Shown here piece by piece: positions 1-13,683 of a DNA stretch of 64,000 bases. Within the stretch, counting starts at the first letter, position 1. Each line of letters starts with the position of its first letter. The translations under genes were made by a program, and so were the position numbers. Under the pieces are notes generated by a model. It saw nothing but the letters and a program-made list of their open reading frames with translations. It ran no database searches and had not been told where the DNA came from. The DNA lies in the NCBI GenBank assembly GCA_028023455.1, contig JAQFVV010006271.1, forward strand, positions 3,058,673-3,122,672, given 5' to 3'. The stretch comes from Epiperipatus broadwayi (lineage: Eukaryota > Onychophora > Udeonychophora > Euonychophora > Peripatidae).

Positions 1-919
1 TAGAGTGGAGAGTGATGGGTCATCTGAAAATCTGTGCTCATATACCCTATATTACATATATAGACACACAGGTATATAATAAGCCTGTGTTTCAGTTATT
101 ATAGGCTGATGTGTAAATTAATCTTATTTTCACATATAAAGTCAATGAAAATTAAATGAATTTCACATGTGGTAAGTTGTTTGCAAATTTTAAAGTTTGT
201 TTTCTAAAAAATCCTTTTGCTGAATCTTGAATCTTGACCTAATTAATGCTTTAAAAAAAGACAGGGGGTAAGAGAAATAATAACAGGTTGCAAATCTAAT
301 TTAAAATCAACCTCAGGTAAAAAAAATCTGGGAAGATAGTGTAAATCAAATAATTGAGAGAAAAATAAATTGTAAACAACTTTAAGAGTAAGCAGTGTAC
401 AAACTAAAATTTCAGCTTTGGCAAAACTTTTTCTTTATTTTTCCTTTTATTTATTTTGTATTAAAAGTTATGTGATTTTATGATGTCCATTGTGGGGTAG
501 AAGACAACTATTGGTGTACTGATGGAGAAATCAACCTAGACAGTGCCCACCATGCCAGCTAGAAGCAGAAAGAAGACTGGTAATAAAATTTTGCAGACTT
601 TTATTTCAATTCTAAAATCAGGCTAAACTTAAAAGCTAGCTATCCTATTCTGTAAATGTGCACAACAAAATTTTTTTCTCGTTATTCAAATTTCTTAAGC
701 AAGGAAATAAATCTAACATTAAAATAAAGTATAATTTTATGTTAAATCTAATCTTATATGTCTTTCTCAATCTTATATAACTTTAAATTCATCAGAGTTT
801 AATATAAAATTTAGTTATTTAACATAGTTACAAGTGTTTATGATGTGTGTGTACTTTTTTAAAACTTATGTATTTTGAGTGATGGGTTTGACCTGTGTGT
901 GTACTTTTAAAAAAATATT
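1..919. other. AT-rich DNA, no gene seen
   Basis: No reading frame of note and no protein similarity that I can recognise on either strand. A short direct duplication around 840-910 shares the string TGTGTGTGTACTTTT. Nothing else is supported. Confidence 0.6.
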
Positions 920-929
920 ATGCCATTAC

Positions 930-1200
930 AACTGTTTTTGATGTCTCAAAGTTTGAATGTGGTTTTTCCCTACTTTAAAACCACTCTTGTTATATTTTTT
1001 ATAATCATCTGCAATCTGTTTAAACAAGTTTCTCCAAATAATTTTCATGCAAAGTCTCAGAGATTGAATGTTTTTTTTTTGCCTACTTTGAATCCATCCT
1101 TGTATTTTTATAATGATCTGCAATGTGTTTGAACAAGCTTCTCCAAATAATTTCCATGCAACACCTCAAAGTTTGAATGTTCTTTCTGCCTATTTTCAAA
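930..1200. repeat. ~110-bp minisatellite, about 2.5 copies
   Basis: The strings TTTGAATGT, then CTACTTTRAAWCCA, ATCTGCAAT and TCTCCAAATAATTT recur in the same order, with the TTGAATG mark at about 953, 1064 and 1173. This gives a period of 109-111 bases. Copies are diverged. The small frames across it are by-products of the repeat. Confidence 0.75.
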
Positions 1201-2059
1201 TTGCCCATGATATCTACCTTTTGTAAGTATTTGTGGTTTGTGTGTGTATGTTGTACTTGGATTTTTTAAATGTTACAAATCCAATTTAGAAATTAGTCGG
1301 GGGTGGGTTGTGCTTTATGTGACATTTTATTTTGCCAAGTGATTATATTTTTAATGTGAGAGGCCTATTATATCACATTTCATTTTGAAACTTTTAAGAT
1401 TAAAATGGTATTTTTTACCTATCATAATATTTCACCTACTATGGTCCATAGTAGTATATTTTTCTTAGTTTCAACCCCTCCAAGTTAGCATATATTAATG
1501 AAAAGCAACTTAATAAAATGATAATAATACTTAAATACATGTATGTGCATATATTTATATAAATGCGTACTTTAAATAATACTAATATATATATATAGTT
1601 AAAGCACGCATAAATAATTACCAATTTAAAGTCATAAATTTAAATAATAGACATAAACATTATCTGGTGTGTACATACATATATGTGAAGGGAGTGGCAA
1701 GGTTATACATTTTTAAGCTTTGCTATTTTTTAAATTATTTAATCTAAGTTATCACAAATTTGCTTTTTTTTGCATAAGAGTGACAATTTCAAAGTAAACA
1801 ATTGACATATGTAGAGAAATGTTTTTCTAAACTAAAATTTGTTTTTGTAATTTATTTCCTGGAAATTTTCTGACCATACTTTGGAAAAATAATAATAAAC
1901 TTGGAAATAATTTCAAAATGTATATTTGGTTCAAAGAAAATGTCAGACCACTGGCACAATTATACTTTTTAATGTTAAAATTTCCCTCTTTATTCAATAT
2001 TTTCTTTCAAAACTGTTTTAATACATTGTAATAAAAGTTACATATTTTTCAATAAATTT
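1201..2059. other. AT-rich DNA, no gene seen
   Basis: Only short frames on either strand and low-complexity A/T runs. I see no gene, RNA or mobile-element similarity here. Confidence 0.55.
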
Positions 2060-2480
2060 AAAGTGGGGGGGGGGCAATTTCTGTTTTTGCAATTTTATTT
2101 TACTTATTTTTGAGAGATTTTTAAATTTGTATTTGACTTAATTTTGAGCCATTTCAGTTATTACTTGGGGGAGGGAATGCATTTTATGTACTTCACCAAT
2201 TTTCATGATTTTTAATTTGTATTTTACTTATTTTTTGAGCAATTTCAATTTATTGCTTGGGGAGTGGTGTATTTTATGATTTTCACCAAATTCTAGTTTT
2301 TGTAATTTGTATTTTATTTATTTTTGAGCTATTTCAATTTATTGCTAGGGGGGTGTATTTATGTATTTCACTGATTTGCATGATTTTTTAATTTGTGTTT
2401 TACTTATTTTTGAGTCATTTCAATTTATCGCTAGTGTCGGATATTTTATGTATTTTTAATGATTTTGTGTGTGTGTATTT
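2060..2480. repeat. ~89-bp minisatellite, about 4 copies
   Basis: A unit containing ATTTTACTTATTTTTGAGC, then ATTTCAATTTATTGC, a G-run and a TATTTTATGTATTTCAC stretch repeats with TGAG marks at about 2145, 2236, 2325 and 2411, that is 86-91 bases apart. Each copy has a short G tract of varying length (for example 2166-2172 and 2347-2352) in otherwise AT-only DNA. Confidence 0.8.
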
Positions 2481-4616
2481 TTTAAAATAAACATATTTTT
2501 TCACTGGCTATTTTACTTACTTTTGATGTCTTGCTTTAGGCATTTTAATTTCACAGGCTTCAGCTATTTTTTGGGATGTTTTGTCTTAGGCATTATAATT
2601 TTTATTTCCCTCGATTTCAGCCATTTTTGAATAAAAATTTATTACTTGCATGCTTCTTGATGCTGCTGCAGTGTCACCTAGTGGCTACAGTATGCATAAC
2701 TGAAAACTAACCAAAAGTTACATTATTTGCTAATTACGTTTTATATGTTTATGTTTGCAATGAAGTTTTCAGTCATGATTACTACCATCATATAATTATT
2801 AAATTGAATAAGACTTTTAAATCAAATTTAATAAATAATAAGTTTATGCATAAAAATTAATAATAAGACAATTAATAAATATTATGTAATAGTTTAAATT
2901 AATGTATCATAGAATATTCAATTTTTTTCAACTACAAATGACACAAAAGATTAGTTAATCATTTTCAAACCCCCAGTAATATTAAATTATATGTTTTCAG
3001 TAGACAGTATATACTTATAAGTCATATAAAGGAAAATATTAATTTGATATTGTATGTTCATTGACCATTTATCAGCAAACAAAAACAAAGTATTAAATAA
3101 AGTCTCTTATGATTATTTAAATATAAATTTAGACTAATTAAAATTTTGTTTTGATTAGTTAAAAATTTATGTATTCACTTTCACTTCTGCTCTTTAAATT
3201 ATCTTTTAAAACATAAACAATATTAAATCAAAATAATAACATAAATATAATATACAACCTTCTTGATAATTAACTGATATTTTCATTTAAGTAACAAATC
3301 CACTGAGGATTTGATATTGTAATATACAATAGTTTTTAAAAGGGTTTTTAAAAACATCTATAGTTTATTTAGCAAAATAATTTTTAATAATTCCTGGTAA
3401 GATTTCATAGTGTAGTTGACTTTAATTAATATACATTATATATATCAACATGAAAATTATTCTATTTAAAATTATTATACTTTTATCAAGTTATTTATTT
3501 CTTTGTTAGCATCAGATACATGCATATAACTCATAGTATGTTAAATATTCCAGCATTTTTAAAAAAAAAACAGTTATAATTATTTCATTTAGTTATAATA
3601 TTATTTTATATTTTATTCTTTACAAATTAGTAACTCATATTAGCATTGTATGTGCGTTAATTTAGATATTATAATTAAATATTTTAACAAAATTTCTTTT
3701 AGGAGACTAAAAAAAAACAAATTTCATTTTAGTTGTTGTAGGATTATTTTAATGAATAATTTATCTTTGAAGCAAATTAAAAATTTCCTATTTATCTTTA
3801 CACATTGTTGTTTAAACAATATGTATCATTTTAAAAAAAAAGTATTTATTTACTGAAAAAAGCAGTATTAACTGAAGTGTTTGCTATACATAATATATAT
3901 ATATAGACACAATGAAGTAAGAAAAGTATCTCAACTTAAAATCACAGCATTATGTATTATTTGTTTGTTTATGCATTAATGAAATCATGAAACTAGATAC
4001 TTTTGTTAATATGTATCTTGAATTTATATCTTTTATTTTAAAATATTTTTTTCTCTTTGTTATAGTTTTATTTTCTTTCACATTTCTGACATGTCTTCCT
4101 TTTAAATTTTAAAACAAAAGCATTTTAAATATAAAACAACAACAATGACTTTTAATTTCTCCTATATATTTATTTTAAAAGATAATTAAAATAATATATT
4201 TTTAAATAACAAATATTAATTTATAAACATTTCCAATTTAAAATCTTTATATACACTTATATGTATACCTCCATGTGAAAATGTAATTTGTCAATTCCTT
4301 ACCTAAATTGATTATCTTAAAGTGTGTGAATAGATAGAATATTAATATCTTTAACTTTATAGTTTTATAATAAGATATTGAGTTTAGCAGATATTATTTT
4401 AAGAGATAAAAAGTAAAACAAATCATAAATTACTTTGTAATTTGGCTATCTATAATAACAACAAAATTTAAGATAAAACATTACTTGGTAATTTTAAACA
4501 TTTATTAATATATACTCAATTATGATAAAATATCTGATAACGTCTATCTTAAATCTAATTCAGAATGGTACTATATATATATAAACAAAATGAAATGTCC
4601 ACTAATATTAATAATA
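2481..4616. other. AT-rich DNA, no gene seen
   Basis: Two thousand bases of A/T-dominated sequence with homopolymer runs and small TA tracts (for example 3889-3904). No reading frame above about 70 codons and no recognisable domain. Confidence 0.55.
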
Positions 4617-4806
4617 CAGTAACGAAACTTGAATATATTCCAAATAACGGTTAACAACTTATAATATAGTATAAATGAAAACTCATAGAGAAATATTTTC
4701 GATTATATTCATGTTCATTATTAACTCAACTCAAATTTCAAAAATGGAATCATCTATTACAAACTGGAAACACATGTCGATCTGAATATCCCACAATTCA
4801 TTAATC
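4617..4806 (-). mobile_element. Penelope-like element 3' end, inverted copy
   Basis: Read on the minus strand this segment matches 11750-11936 read on the plus strand over its whole length, including a segment beginning AATTGTGG and the later ATGATTCCATTTTTGAAATT. The plus copy encodes the end of a PLE GIY-YIG protein (an NRQS..-R-INELW-type tail), so this is a second, inverted copy of that 3' end. It lies immediately before a PLE fragment in the opposite orientation (4847-5149). Too short and decayed to be functional. Confidence 0.6.
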
Positions 4807-4846
4807 CAAACTTTTTCTGACTTTCTATTTATTATCATATTTATCT

Positions 4847-5149
4847 AAAGTGCCACATAATTATAAAATGGTTGGTTTTAGATATTTTTTATATAGAAAT
4901 AATATTTTGCGTAAATATTCATGTGATAAAAATGGAAATATTGAAAATTATGTGGATAAATTATTAAGTGTGGGTTATAATAAAAAATAAATTTAACAGG
5001 TGATTTGTCAATTTAATAAAAAAAATAATAGAAATGTTGCTGATGAAGAGATTGAGAGTTAGAAGTGGATTTATTTGCCTTTTTATAATAATAATCAAGT
5101 AAAATTTGTGGAAAACGTTTATAACAGAACATGTAAAGTTTCTTTTTAA
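4847..5149 (+). pseudogene. Penelope-like reverse transcriptase fragment
   Basis: Plus-strand translation gives KVPHNYKMVGFRYFLYRNN, which matches the better-preserved PLE at 16568-16620 (KVPMIHKMACFRSFSFRNE) and sits downstream of the RT catalytic motif in that protein. The following residues (NYVDKLLSVGYNKK) match the next stretch of the same protein (FTKELLDVGYKMEQ). Stops follow at about 4987 and 5062. It ends near VENVYNRTCKVSF, just before the inverted repeat at 5155. A dead PLE piece from a lineage different from the 13.9-17.5 kb copies. Confidence 0.65.
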
Positions 5150-5154
5150 CATTT

Positions 5155-5346
5155 ATTAAGGCTATAACCTTAAGACCATGCACCTGAAAAACGAGAGTAG
5201 GGACCTCTACAAATCTTTAACACATGATTTATTTAAAAGACAAAAGCGGCCAATCTTATCTTAACCTACATTCTAAATAAATAGGAGAATCTAAAGCATT
5301 TTGATTTGAGAGCATAAGGCCACTAAATACCTCACTGATTAAGTCC
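5155..5346. repeat. Inverted repeat, left arm (partner 9046-9238)
   Basis: Begins GGCTATAACCTTAAGACCAT and ends CCTCACTGATTA. The reverse complement lies at 9046-9238 with clear mismatches. Both arms border PLE-derived DNA (4847-5149 on the left, 9340-9485 on the right), so the arms may be a PLE terminal segment or the ends of a larger inverted structure. A short internal inverted repeat also joins 5336-5361 to about 5462-5488 around CCACAAATTCTAT. Confidence 0.6.
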
Positions 5347-5956
5347 ACAAATTCTATTACACCTTAATATTTGTGAAATCTTTTGACTTATGAGTTGGTG
5401 TTGAGGTCTTATGCTTAAAATTCTACTGCGACTTGTAAATGGAAAGAATTCACGAATGTTAATGTGTTATAGAATTTGTGGACTTAATCTCTTGACTGTA
5501 TGTATGACAGGAAAAAATGACTTTCAACTGAGTTTGTACAGAAACCATAATGACTACACATACAGGCCTTACAGTGTTTGTTTAAGAATTCTTTTTTCTA
5601 CATAACGATGTAAGTATCTTGTTTCTATGATAAAATTTAGATTTTTATGAATTTTTTTGTAAAATGTACCTTTTAATTATTTTTTATATTTATTTTTTTT
5701 AGTCTTAATCATTGGAAAAAAGTTTTTGCTTGCAAAATGAGTTCTCTCACCATATATTTTAGTTCCAATTCTGATTTGGATTCAGATGAGTTTCAGGTTC
5801 AAATACATTTTTGGATAACATTCATAATTCATGTGTGTGATTTGGAACATTTACTAAATCTCCAGGGCTAAATTTTCTTAACACCGGGATGAGTATTCAT
5901 TTATTTATTTTTATTATTTACTATTTGATAAATAATGTTTGATTATATATATATAT
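5347..5956. other. AT-rich DNA, partly duplicated at 7735-7872
   Basis: No intact gene. About 110 bases at 5838-5950 (GATTTGGAACATT, then GGATGAGTATTCATTTATTT) recur in the same orientation at 7765-7870, on the other side of the repeat array. The upstream phrase ATTCAGATGAGTTTC also recurs at about 7675 and 7730. The array therefore sits between direct repeats. Confidence 0.5.
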
Positions 5957-7645
5957 GAAAAACAAACAAGTTATATATACGTAAACTTGCTATCGCTTGT
6001 ATTTATGATCAATAGATGGAGCTTTACCAAGACCTCCAAATAAGCATATTTTTGTTTACATAAACATCCGAGTCAGAATTCACTGTCTCTTTCGCTGGCT
6101 CTACCTTCAGATCAGCTGATTTCAAGCTGATTTGCTATCATCAGTGAAGGATAGGAGTTAGAAACTAGACCTAAACACTAATTCCGAGCATTTATGCAAC
6201 AAGTTCCTATCAGTTTGCAAGCATGAATTTTTCAGACATGTAAATGTCTTCAAACCCAGCTTAACAAGCCAGATAGCTATATGGGTCTGATATCAGTTGG
6301 CTTTCACCACAGAGTCAAAGCTTCTGCAATATATATCATTGCAAGAAACTCCAAAAGTCCATTTATGAAAAACAAAAACAAGTTATATATACGTAAACTT
6401 GCTATCGCTTGTATTTATGATCAACAGATGGAGCTTTACCAAGACCTCCAAACAAGTGTATTTTTGTTTACATAAACATCAGAATCAGAATTTACTGTCT
6501 CTTCTGTTGGCTCCACATTCAGATCAGCTGATTTCAAGCTGATTTGCTATCATCAGTGAAGGATAGGAGTTAGAAACTAGATCTAAACACTACCTCCAAG
6601 CGGTTATGCAACAAGTTCCTATCAGTTTGCAAGCATAAATTTTTCAGACATGTAAATGTCTTCAAACCCAGCTTAACAATCCAGATAGCTATATGGGTCT
6701 GATATCAGTTTAGTACACCACATAGTCAAAGTTTCTGCAATATATATCATTGCAAGAAACGTTTATGTAAACAAAAATGTGCTTGTTTGGTGGTCTTGGT
6801 AAAGCTCCATCTGTTGATTATAAATACAAGCGATAGCAAGTTTACATATATATATATAACTTATTTTTGTTTTTCATAAATGTACCTTTGTAGTTTCTTG
6901 CAATGATATATATTGCAGAAGCTTTGACTATGTGGTGAAACTAAACTGATATCAGACTCACATAGCTATCTGGCTTGTTAAGCTGGGTTTGAAAACATTT
7001 ATGTGTCTGAAAAATTCATGCTTGCAAACTGATAGGAACTTGTTGCATAAATTCTTGGAGTTAGTGTTTAGGTCTAGTTTTTAACTCCTGTCCTTCACTT
7101 ATGATAGAAAATCAGCTTGAAATCAGCTGATCTGAACGTGGAGCCAATGAAAGAGACAGTGAATTCTGACTCTGATGTTTATGTAAACAAAAATACGCTT
7201 GTTTGGAGGTCTTGGTAAAGCTCCATCTATTGATCATAAATACAAGCGATAGCGAGTTTACGTATATATAACTTGTTTTTTATAAATGGACCTTTGGAGT
7301 TTCTTGCAATGATATATATTGCAGAAGCTTTAACTATGTGGTGAAACTGAACTGATATCAGACCCATATAGCTATATGGCTTGTTAAGCTGGGTTTGAAG
7401 TCATTTACATGTCTGAAAAATTCATGCTTGCAAAACTGATAGGAATTTATTGCATAAACGCTTGGAGTTAGTATTTAGGTCTAGTTTCTAACTCCTATCC
7501 TTCACTGATGATAGAAAATTAGCTTGAAATCAGCAGATATGAAGGTGGAGCCAATGAAAGAGACATTGAATTCTGACTTTGACGTTTATGTAAACAAAAA
7601 TACGCTTGTTGGGGGTCTTGGTAAAGCTCCATCTATTGATCATAT
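5957..7645. repeat. ~400-bp tandem units that switch orientation
   Basis: Two direct units begin at about 5957 and 6367 (both start GAAAAACAAA and continue with CTTGCTATCGCTTGTATTTA), period about 410. At about 6761 the same unit appears as its reverse complement: a partial copy (6761-6870), then fuller copies at about 6871-7262 and 7263-7645. Each unit carries two small palindromes, TGCAATATATATCATTGCA and a segment around CAGCTGATTTCAAGCTGA. Copies are diverged by point changes. No protein is encoded; the small frames follow the repeat. It could be satellite DNA or a foldback-type element. Confidence 0.8.
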
Positions 7646-7735
7646 ATATATATATATATATATTTCTAATTCATATTCAGATGAGTATCTGATCATATAT
7701 ATATATATATATATATATTTCTAATTCATATTCAG
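7646..7735. repeat. Duplicated (TA)n plus flank
   Basis: Two (TA)n tracts, each followed by TTTCTAATTCATATTCAGAT, lie side by side with a spacing of about 57 bases. This is a simple local duplication. Confidence 0.75.
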
Positions 7736-7875
7736 ATGAGTTTCTGACTCGGATGCATTGCCATTTGGAACATTACTAAGTCTCCAGGCCTAAGATTTCC
7801 TATTACCAGGATGAGTATTCATTTATTTATTTTTATTATTTACTATTTGATAAAAATGTTTGATTATATATGTGT

Positions 7876-8055
7876 TGAGATCAAAAAATATGCTGTGTGA
7901 GTTGAGTGCATTTTTTGGCATGGTAATACATATTTGTAGTGTATCACATGTGACATAGTTTGATTTCAATTGGACTACAAATGAATTATTGCACCAACAG
8001 GGACTTGCACATCCAGACACAGAATCAAGTTCTATTTGTTTTTATAGTAGGTAAG
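7876..8055 (+). pseudogene. Possible piggyBac-type transposase remnant
   Basis: One plus frame reads ELSAFFGMVIHICSVSHVT, then a stop, then FDFNWTTNELLHQQGLAHP. In piggyBac-type transposases a stretch of the form E-L-x-A-F-x-G-hydrophobic precedes a D-Y-W-[ST]-T-[ND]-x-L-L motif at a similar distance, and the fit here is suggestive. No catalytic aspartate block or cysteine-rich tail was found nearby, and the frame is broken. The resemblance is from memory of the family pattern only; this could be chance. Confidence 0.25.
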
Positions 8056-9045
8056 ATCCATGATTTTATTTATATGAATGTTCATTTATTGCATGATTAT
8101 AGTAGCATTGTACTCATTTGTTGCAATTTTGTGATCTCATGATTTTTTAAGTTTTAGATGAGACTAAATGTATTCACAAGTATATTTTACATACTTGGAG
8201 TCTACATGTCATATAGGCTAGCTAAACACAGGCTTTCAATCTCCCTCAATTCATCCACTGTATTTCATACAACTTTGTATTTGAACACAAACTTTCTCCC
8301 ACACATATATGCAATCAGTGCTTATAATTCTGATCTTTATTGATTTACTTTGTTTTTAATCATTTTACTTTTTAAGTGTTTGATTTTTTTTTGAATACAC
8401 ATTTTACTTGGAAAGAATATATATATATATATATATATTACTTGGAAAGAATATATATATATATATATATATTAGGTTCCCCCCCATTAGTAAATAATAT
8501 AATAATAAATTATATTTTGATACATTGTAATTTACTGAAGTTTCTTTGCATAATATCTCATGCTATGTTTTTAGTGTTATTTTTTTGTCCCCCATTAAAA
8601 CCAAATTTTACTTCTAACAGATACTCTGAATGGAAGTACAAGATCTGGATCTGCAAGTAAAACTGATAACTACCAATCCATTGATTTCTGTTGTTTCTGA
8701 TTGTTATAATTATCTCAGGTAAGACTTGTTATATATCTTTTTTTCAGCTTTTTGTGACAAATGTATTTAAGCTGTTTGTGAAAGTGTCATTTTAAGATTT
8801 AACTTTCAAAATTTAGAATTTGTGAATAAATGTAAAAATAAACATTTCAAAAAGTCTTGAAAATATATTTTTTCTTAATTTTTTTAAGTAATACTATTTT
8901 ATCAGCTTCCTTACATTCTTTCACATTTTCTCTTTGTAACAATATACAACCATTTACATTTATTGTATTGAAATATAAGATACACTGTAAATGATGTTAA
9001 CTATAATTTTTTTTTAAAATTCAAAATGGCGTACTGAAAATCAAA
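8056..9045. other. AT-rich DNA, no gene seen
   Basis: Contains a direct duplication at about 8404-8475 (TTACTTGGAAAGAATATATA twice, each followed by TA dinucleotides). No recognisable coding sequence; frames of 61 and 94 codons here have no similarity that I know and one crosses the TA tracts. Confidence 0.5.
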
Positions 9046-9238
9046 GAGTTAATCAGTGAGATATTTAATAGCCTTACACTCTCAAATCAAAATGCTTTAT
9101 ATTCTCCATTTATTTAGAAAGTAGTTAAAATAAGAGTGGCCACTTTTGTCTTTTAAATAAATCTTGTGTTAAAGATTTGTAGAGGTTCCTACTGTTGTTT
9201 TTTCAGGCACATAGTCTTAAGGTTATAGCCTTAATACA
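9046..9238. repeat. Inverted repeat, right arm (partner 5155-5346)
   Basis: Reverse-complement partner of 5155-5346. It starts TAATCAGTGAGATATTTAAT and ends GGTTATAGCCTT. The 3.7 kb between the arms contains the orientation-switching array. Confidence 0.6.
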
Positions 9239-9339
9239 TATTATTTTAAGTAATGAGTAAGTGTTTCATAAATATAATTATTACAATTTTTCTTTTTATG
9301 GTTAGAGTGATTTAAATAGAATGGTTAATAATTCAAAAG

Positions 9340-9485
9340 ATAAATTAGAAAAAAAAATAATATGAGTAATGTAATGGGAAATGTAGATATAATATGCAGA
9401 AAAGAATTAAAGAGCATAAATTATTGTATGAAAGAGTTTAAAAAAATGTACATATTGTAATGGGCACACATGGTGTTACATTATT
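9340..9485 (+). pseudogene. Penelope-like GIY-YIG fragment
   Basis: A plus frame reads QKRIKEHKLLYERV, matching the GIY-YIG helix of the PLEs at 14083-14457 and 17100 (RLREHELLYKCV). The YIGE strand upstream is lost and frames are broken on both sides. It ends shortly before a long (TA)n tract. Confidence 0.5.
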
Positions 9486-9570
9486 CTAATAAATAAAAAT
9501 AGAAATTAAAAATAAAAAGTTAGCAAATAAAAATGTGTTTTTAAGAATTAAAAATTAAAAGTTATCTAAA

Positions 9571-11589
<2,019 letters not shown>

Positions 11590-11822
11590 TTATGATCATG
11601 ATAGGAATTGTAATTTTAAATTTCATTTTGATATAAAAAAAAGATATAAATTAAGGTGAAGAATGAGATAATAAAAAAAGAAAAATTAAAGAGGCAGTTT
11701 TTATTAATAGGTATAAAAATGAGATAATAAATAGACAGTCAGTAAGTGTTAGAATTAATGAATTGTGGAATATTTATATCGACATGTTTCTGGTTGGTAA
11801 TAGATGATTCCATTTTTGAAAT
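11590..11822 (+). pseudogene. Penelope-like element C-terminal (GIY-YIG tail) relic
   Basis: Plus-strand translation shows FYDHDRNCNFKFHFD, corresponding to FFDHEKTCKYKFKFDFENV of the PLE at 14083-14457, then KIKEAVFINRYKNEIINRQS and INELWNIYID, the typical end of PLE proteins (a basic helix, then NRQ, then a W). It is broken by at least two frame changes. The segment from 11750 to 11936 recurs inverted at 4617-4806, showing that two copies of this 3' end landed in opposite orientation 7 kb apart. It ends against a (TA)n tract. Confidence 0.7.
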
Positions 11823-11929
11823 TTGACTTGAGTTGATAATGATTATGAGTATAATCAAAAGTATTTCCCTAAGAGTTTTTTTTAATATTATAAGTTGTTT
11901 ACCATTACTTGGAATATATTCAAGTTTTG

Positions 11930-11930
<1 letters not shown>

Positions 11931-11991
<61 letters not shown>

Positions 11992-12017
11992 CTATATATA
12001 TATATATATATATATAT
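11931..12017. repeat. (TA)n microsatellite
   Basis: About 87 bases of TA repeats with one GC interruption at about 11991. Apparent long frames on both strands that cross it are artefacts. Confidence 0.95.
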
Positions 12018-12059
12018 TAAGCTGCACATTTTATGCATACATATTGTTCATATATCACG

Positions 12060-12210
12060 TGAGTCTTCCAGTGGTTTCTATGTGCTATTCTGATAATTAT
12101 ATAGATGACACCTTTTCCTAATCGGTATCATCACCATGAAGAGTGCTTTTTGGGATTATTGAGAAATCATTTAAAAGTTTGTGTATATTATAAAAAGTGT
12201 TTGACAAGGA
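12060..12210 (+). pseudogene. Possible Penelope RT catalytic-motif relic
   Basis: One frame gives YSDNYIDDTF, which looks like the [RY]-Y-[IV]-D-D-[TV]-F box of PLE reverse transcriptases; another frame shortly after gives HHHEECFLGLLRNHLK, reminiscent of the segment that follows it. The match needs a frameshift and is short, so it is only suggestive. The neighbourhood (PLE tail at 11590-11822) supports it. Confidence 0.35.
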
Positions 12211-13352
12211 AAGTTAAAATTATAAAATAAATAATATTGGTTTACTGAAAGGTTTTTTTAATTAATACACATTAAATACAGAGTCATGGTTTAAATAATA
12301 CACTCTTTTTATTTTATTTTAATGTATATAATCAGAGAATAGTGATATTCAATGTTCCTAGTTGCCTACAAAAATTTGTATTCTTTAACCACAAATTAAA
12401 AACAATCATCACCTTAAACCTTATCATTTTGGTTACATATTTGGCAAACAAATATTTAGCCCGGTATTCATTTGTTAATTTTTGAATTTTGCCATTTTGC
12501 AATCAATGAAAGAATTTAATTAAGTTATTGGTTTCATATTGTATTCTCTTGATTTTATTTATTCATTTTTTAAAATCATTTTAAATTCGTTTTGAAAACT
12601 CTTTTTCATTTTTTTTTTTGTACTTAATTGCGAAGATAAACTGTGAGGATTCGTTGAAACCGTTGTGAAATAAACTTTTTCATCATGAAAATGGAACAAA
12701 TAGAATTATATATCTTAATTTCTAAAATATTTCTGCTGTGTTGTCTACGATGAAACTGTATCAAAATCGCAAATGTATTCATGCTTGAACATGTTTGAAT
12801 TAATATGTCAATAAATTTCAAAGTGATAGACTCAGAGTTTAGTTATCAATTAGAAAGGCAATAAAGTTTGTGTGTGTACCTTTAGTGTAAAATGAGAAAT
12901 CAACATTTTGAGCAGTATCTTACCAAAACATTTTATGTGACAGTCCATGGACAAGTGAAATAGTCCAGTTGCAGAAAGTAGCAATTAGTGAAAACGCAAT
13001 AAAAATGCAAGTGTTGTTGTTTGGCATTAGTAACTGAAAGACAAAAAAATGTAATGGATAACTTCAGAAGTGGGCTGTCAAAAGCAGTAGTGACTATATT
13101 AATATTAACAAAGTTCAATATATGATATGATCTGATAAACAAGTAAGAACGAAATTAACATCTTAATAAATGCACATTATAGCAAAAAAAAAAGGTTAAT
13201 TAAAATTGAGTAATTGGGCCTGCTTGTGGTCTGATATGTGAATCACTTATTACATCATTGCACAAGCTTGCAGTGTGTTACAGTAAGAGATTAGATACAC
13301 TTAAAAAGTGATTATTTAAATTGATTATCTTATCTATTTACTTTATTTATAC
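12211..13352. other. AT-rich DNA, no gene assigned
   Basis: Two small minus-strand frames (12624-12821 and 12933-13142, 65-69 codons) have ordinary-looking residues but no domain that I can name, and they are separated by stops. 13220-13290 has higher GC. This could be decayed coding DNA. Confidence 0.4.
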
Positions 13353-13578
13353 CTGTGTTATTTCTTGCAATTTCTGATGAAAAATTAGTACTGAAGTGAC
13401 AAATATTTCTAATACAATTAATATCCAACAAAATATAATAGCGATATTCATCAGTATTCTGTGAAATGGGCCCTGGATATACTTGCAGAACCAATGAAAA
13501 TGCCATATAAGTCATCATGCAGATAAAGAAGGGAAATACATTGAAAAAGACAGTGGCCACTAATATACATTTCCACAC
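13353..13578 (-). CDS. Orphan membrane-protein-like exon or pseudogene
   Basis: A minus-strand frame starts MWKCILVATVFFNVFPFF and continues ICMMTYMAFSLVLQVYPG, giving one clear membrane segment. The overlapping next frame gives a second hydrophobic stretch (IAIIFCWILIVLEIFVTSVL, then IFHQKLQEITQ). This stretch stops at a consensus-like splice donor, ACACAG followed by GTATAA at about 13352. Two membrane segments around a VYPGPIS loop weakly recall DRAM/TMEM150/FRAG1-type proteins (HVxPxxPYIS), but the fit requires a frameshift, so a functional exon is unlikely. It is unrelated to the transposons around it and is slightly more GC-rich. I cannot name it with confidence. Confidence 0.25.
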
Positions 13579-13683
13579 TAGTATTTATAGAGTTACAAAA
13601 TAAATTGTCACACTGTAATATATATAAAATATTATAAATCAATGTCTCTATTTCTTCAAAATAATATATGTAAAGTTATAAAT

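Noticed and set aside
5957-7645. CRISPR-like or coding interpretation of the 400-bp array
   Set aside because: Units are long, contiguous and change orientation, without spacers; the host is an animal.
11739-12121. Open frames of 70-99 codons on both strands across a TA tract
   Set aside because: Mostly alternating Tyr-Ile from (TA)n; the informative part is the PLE tail on the plus strand.
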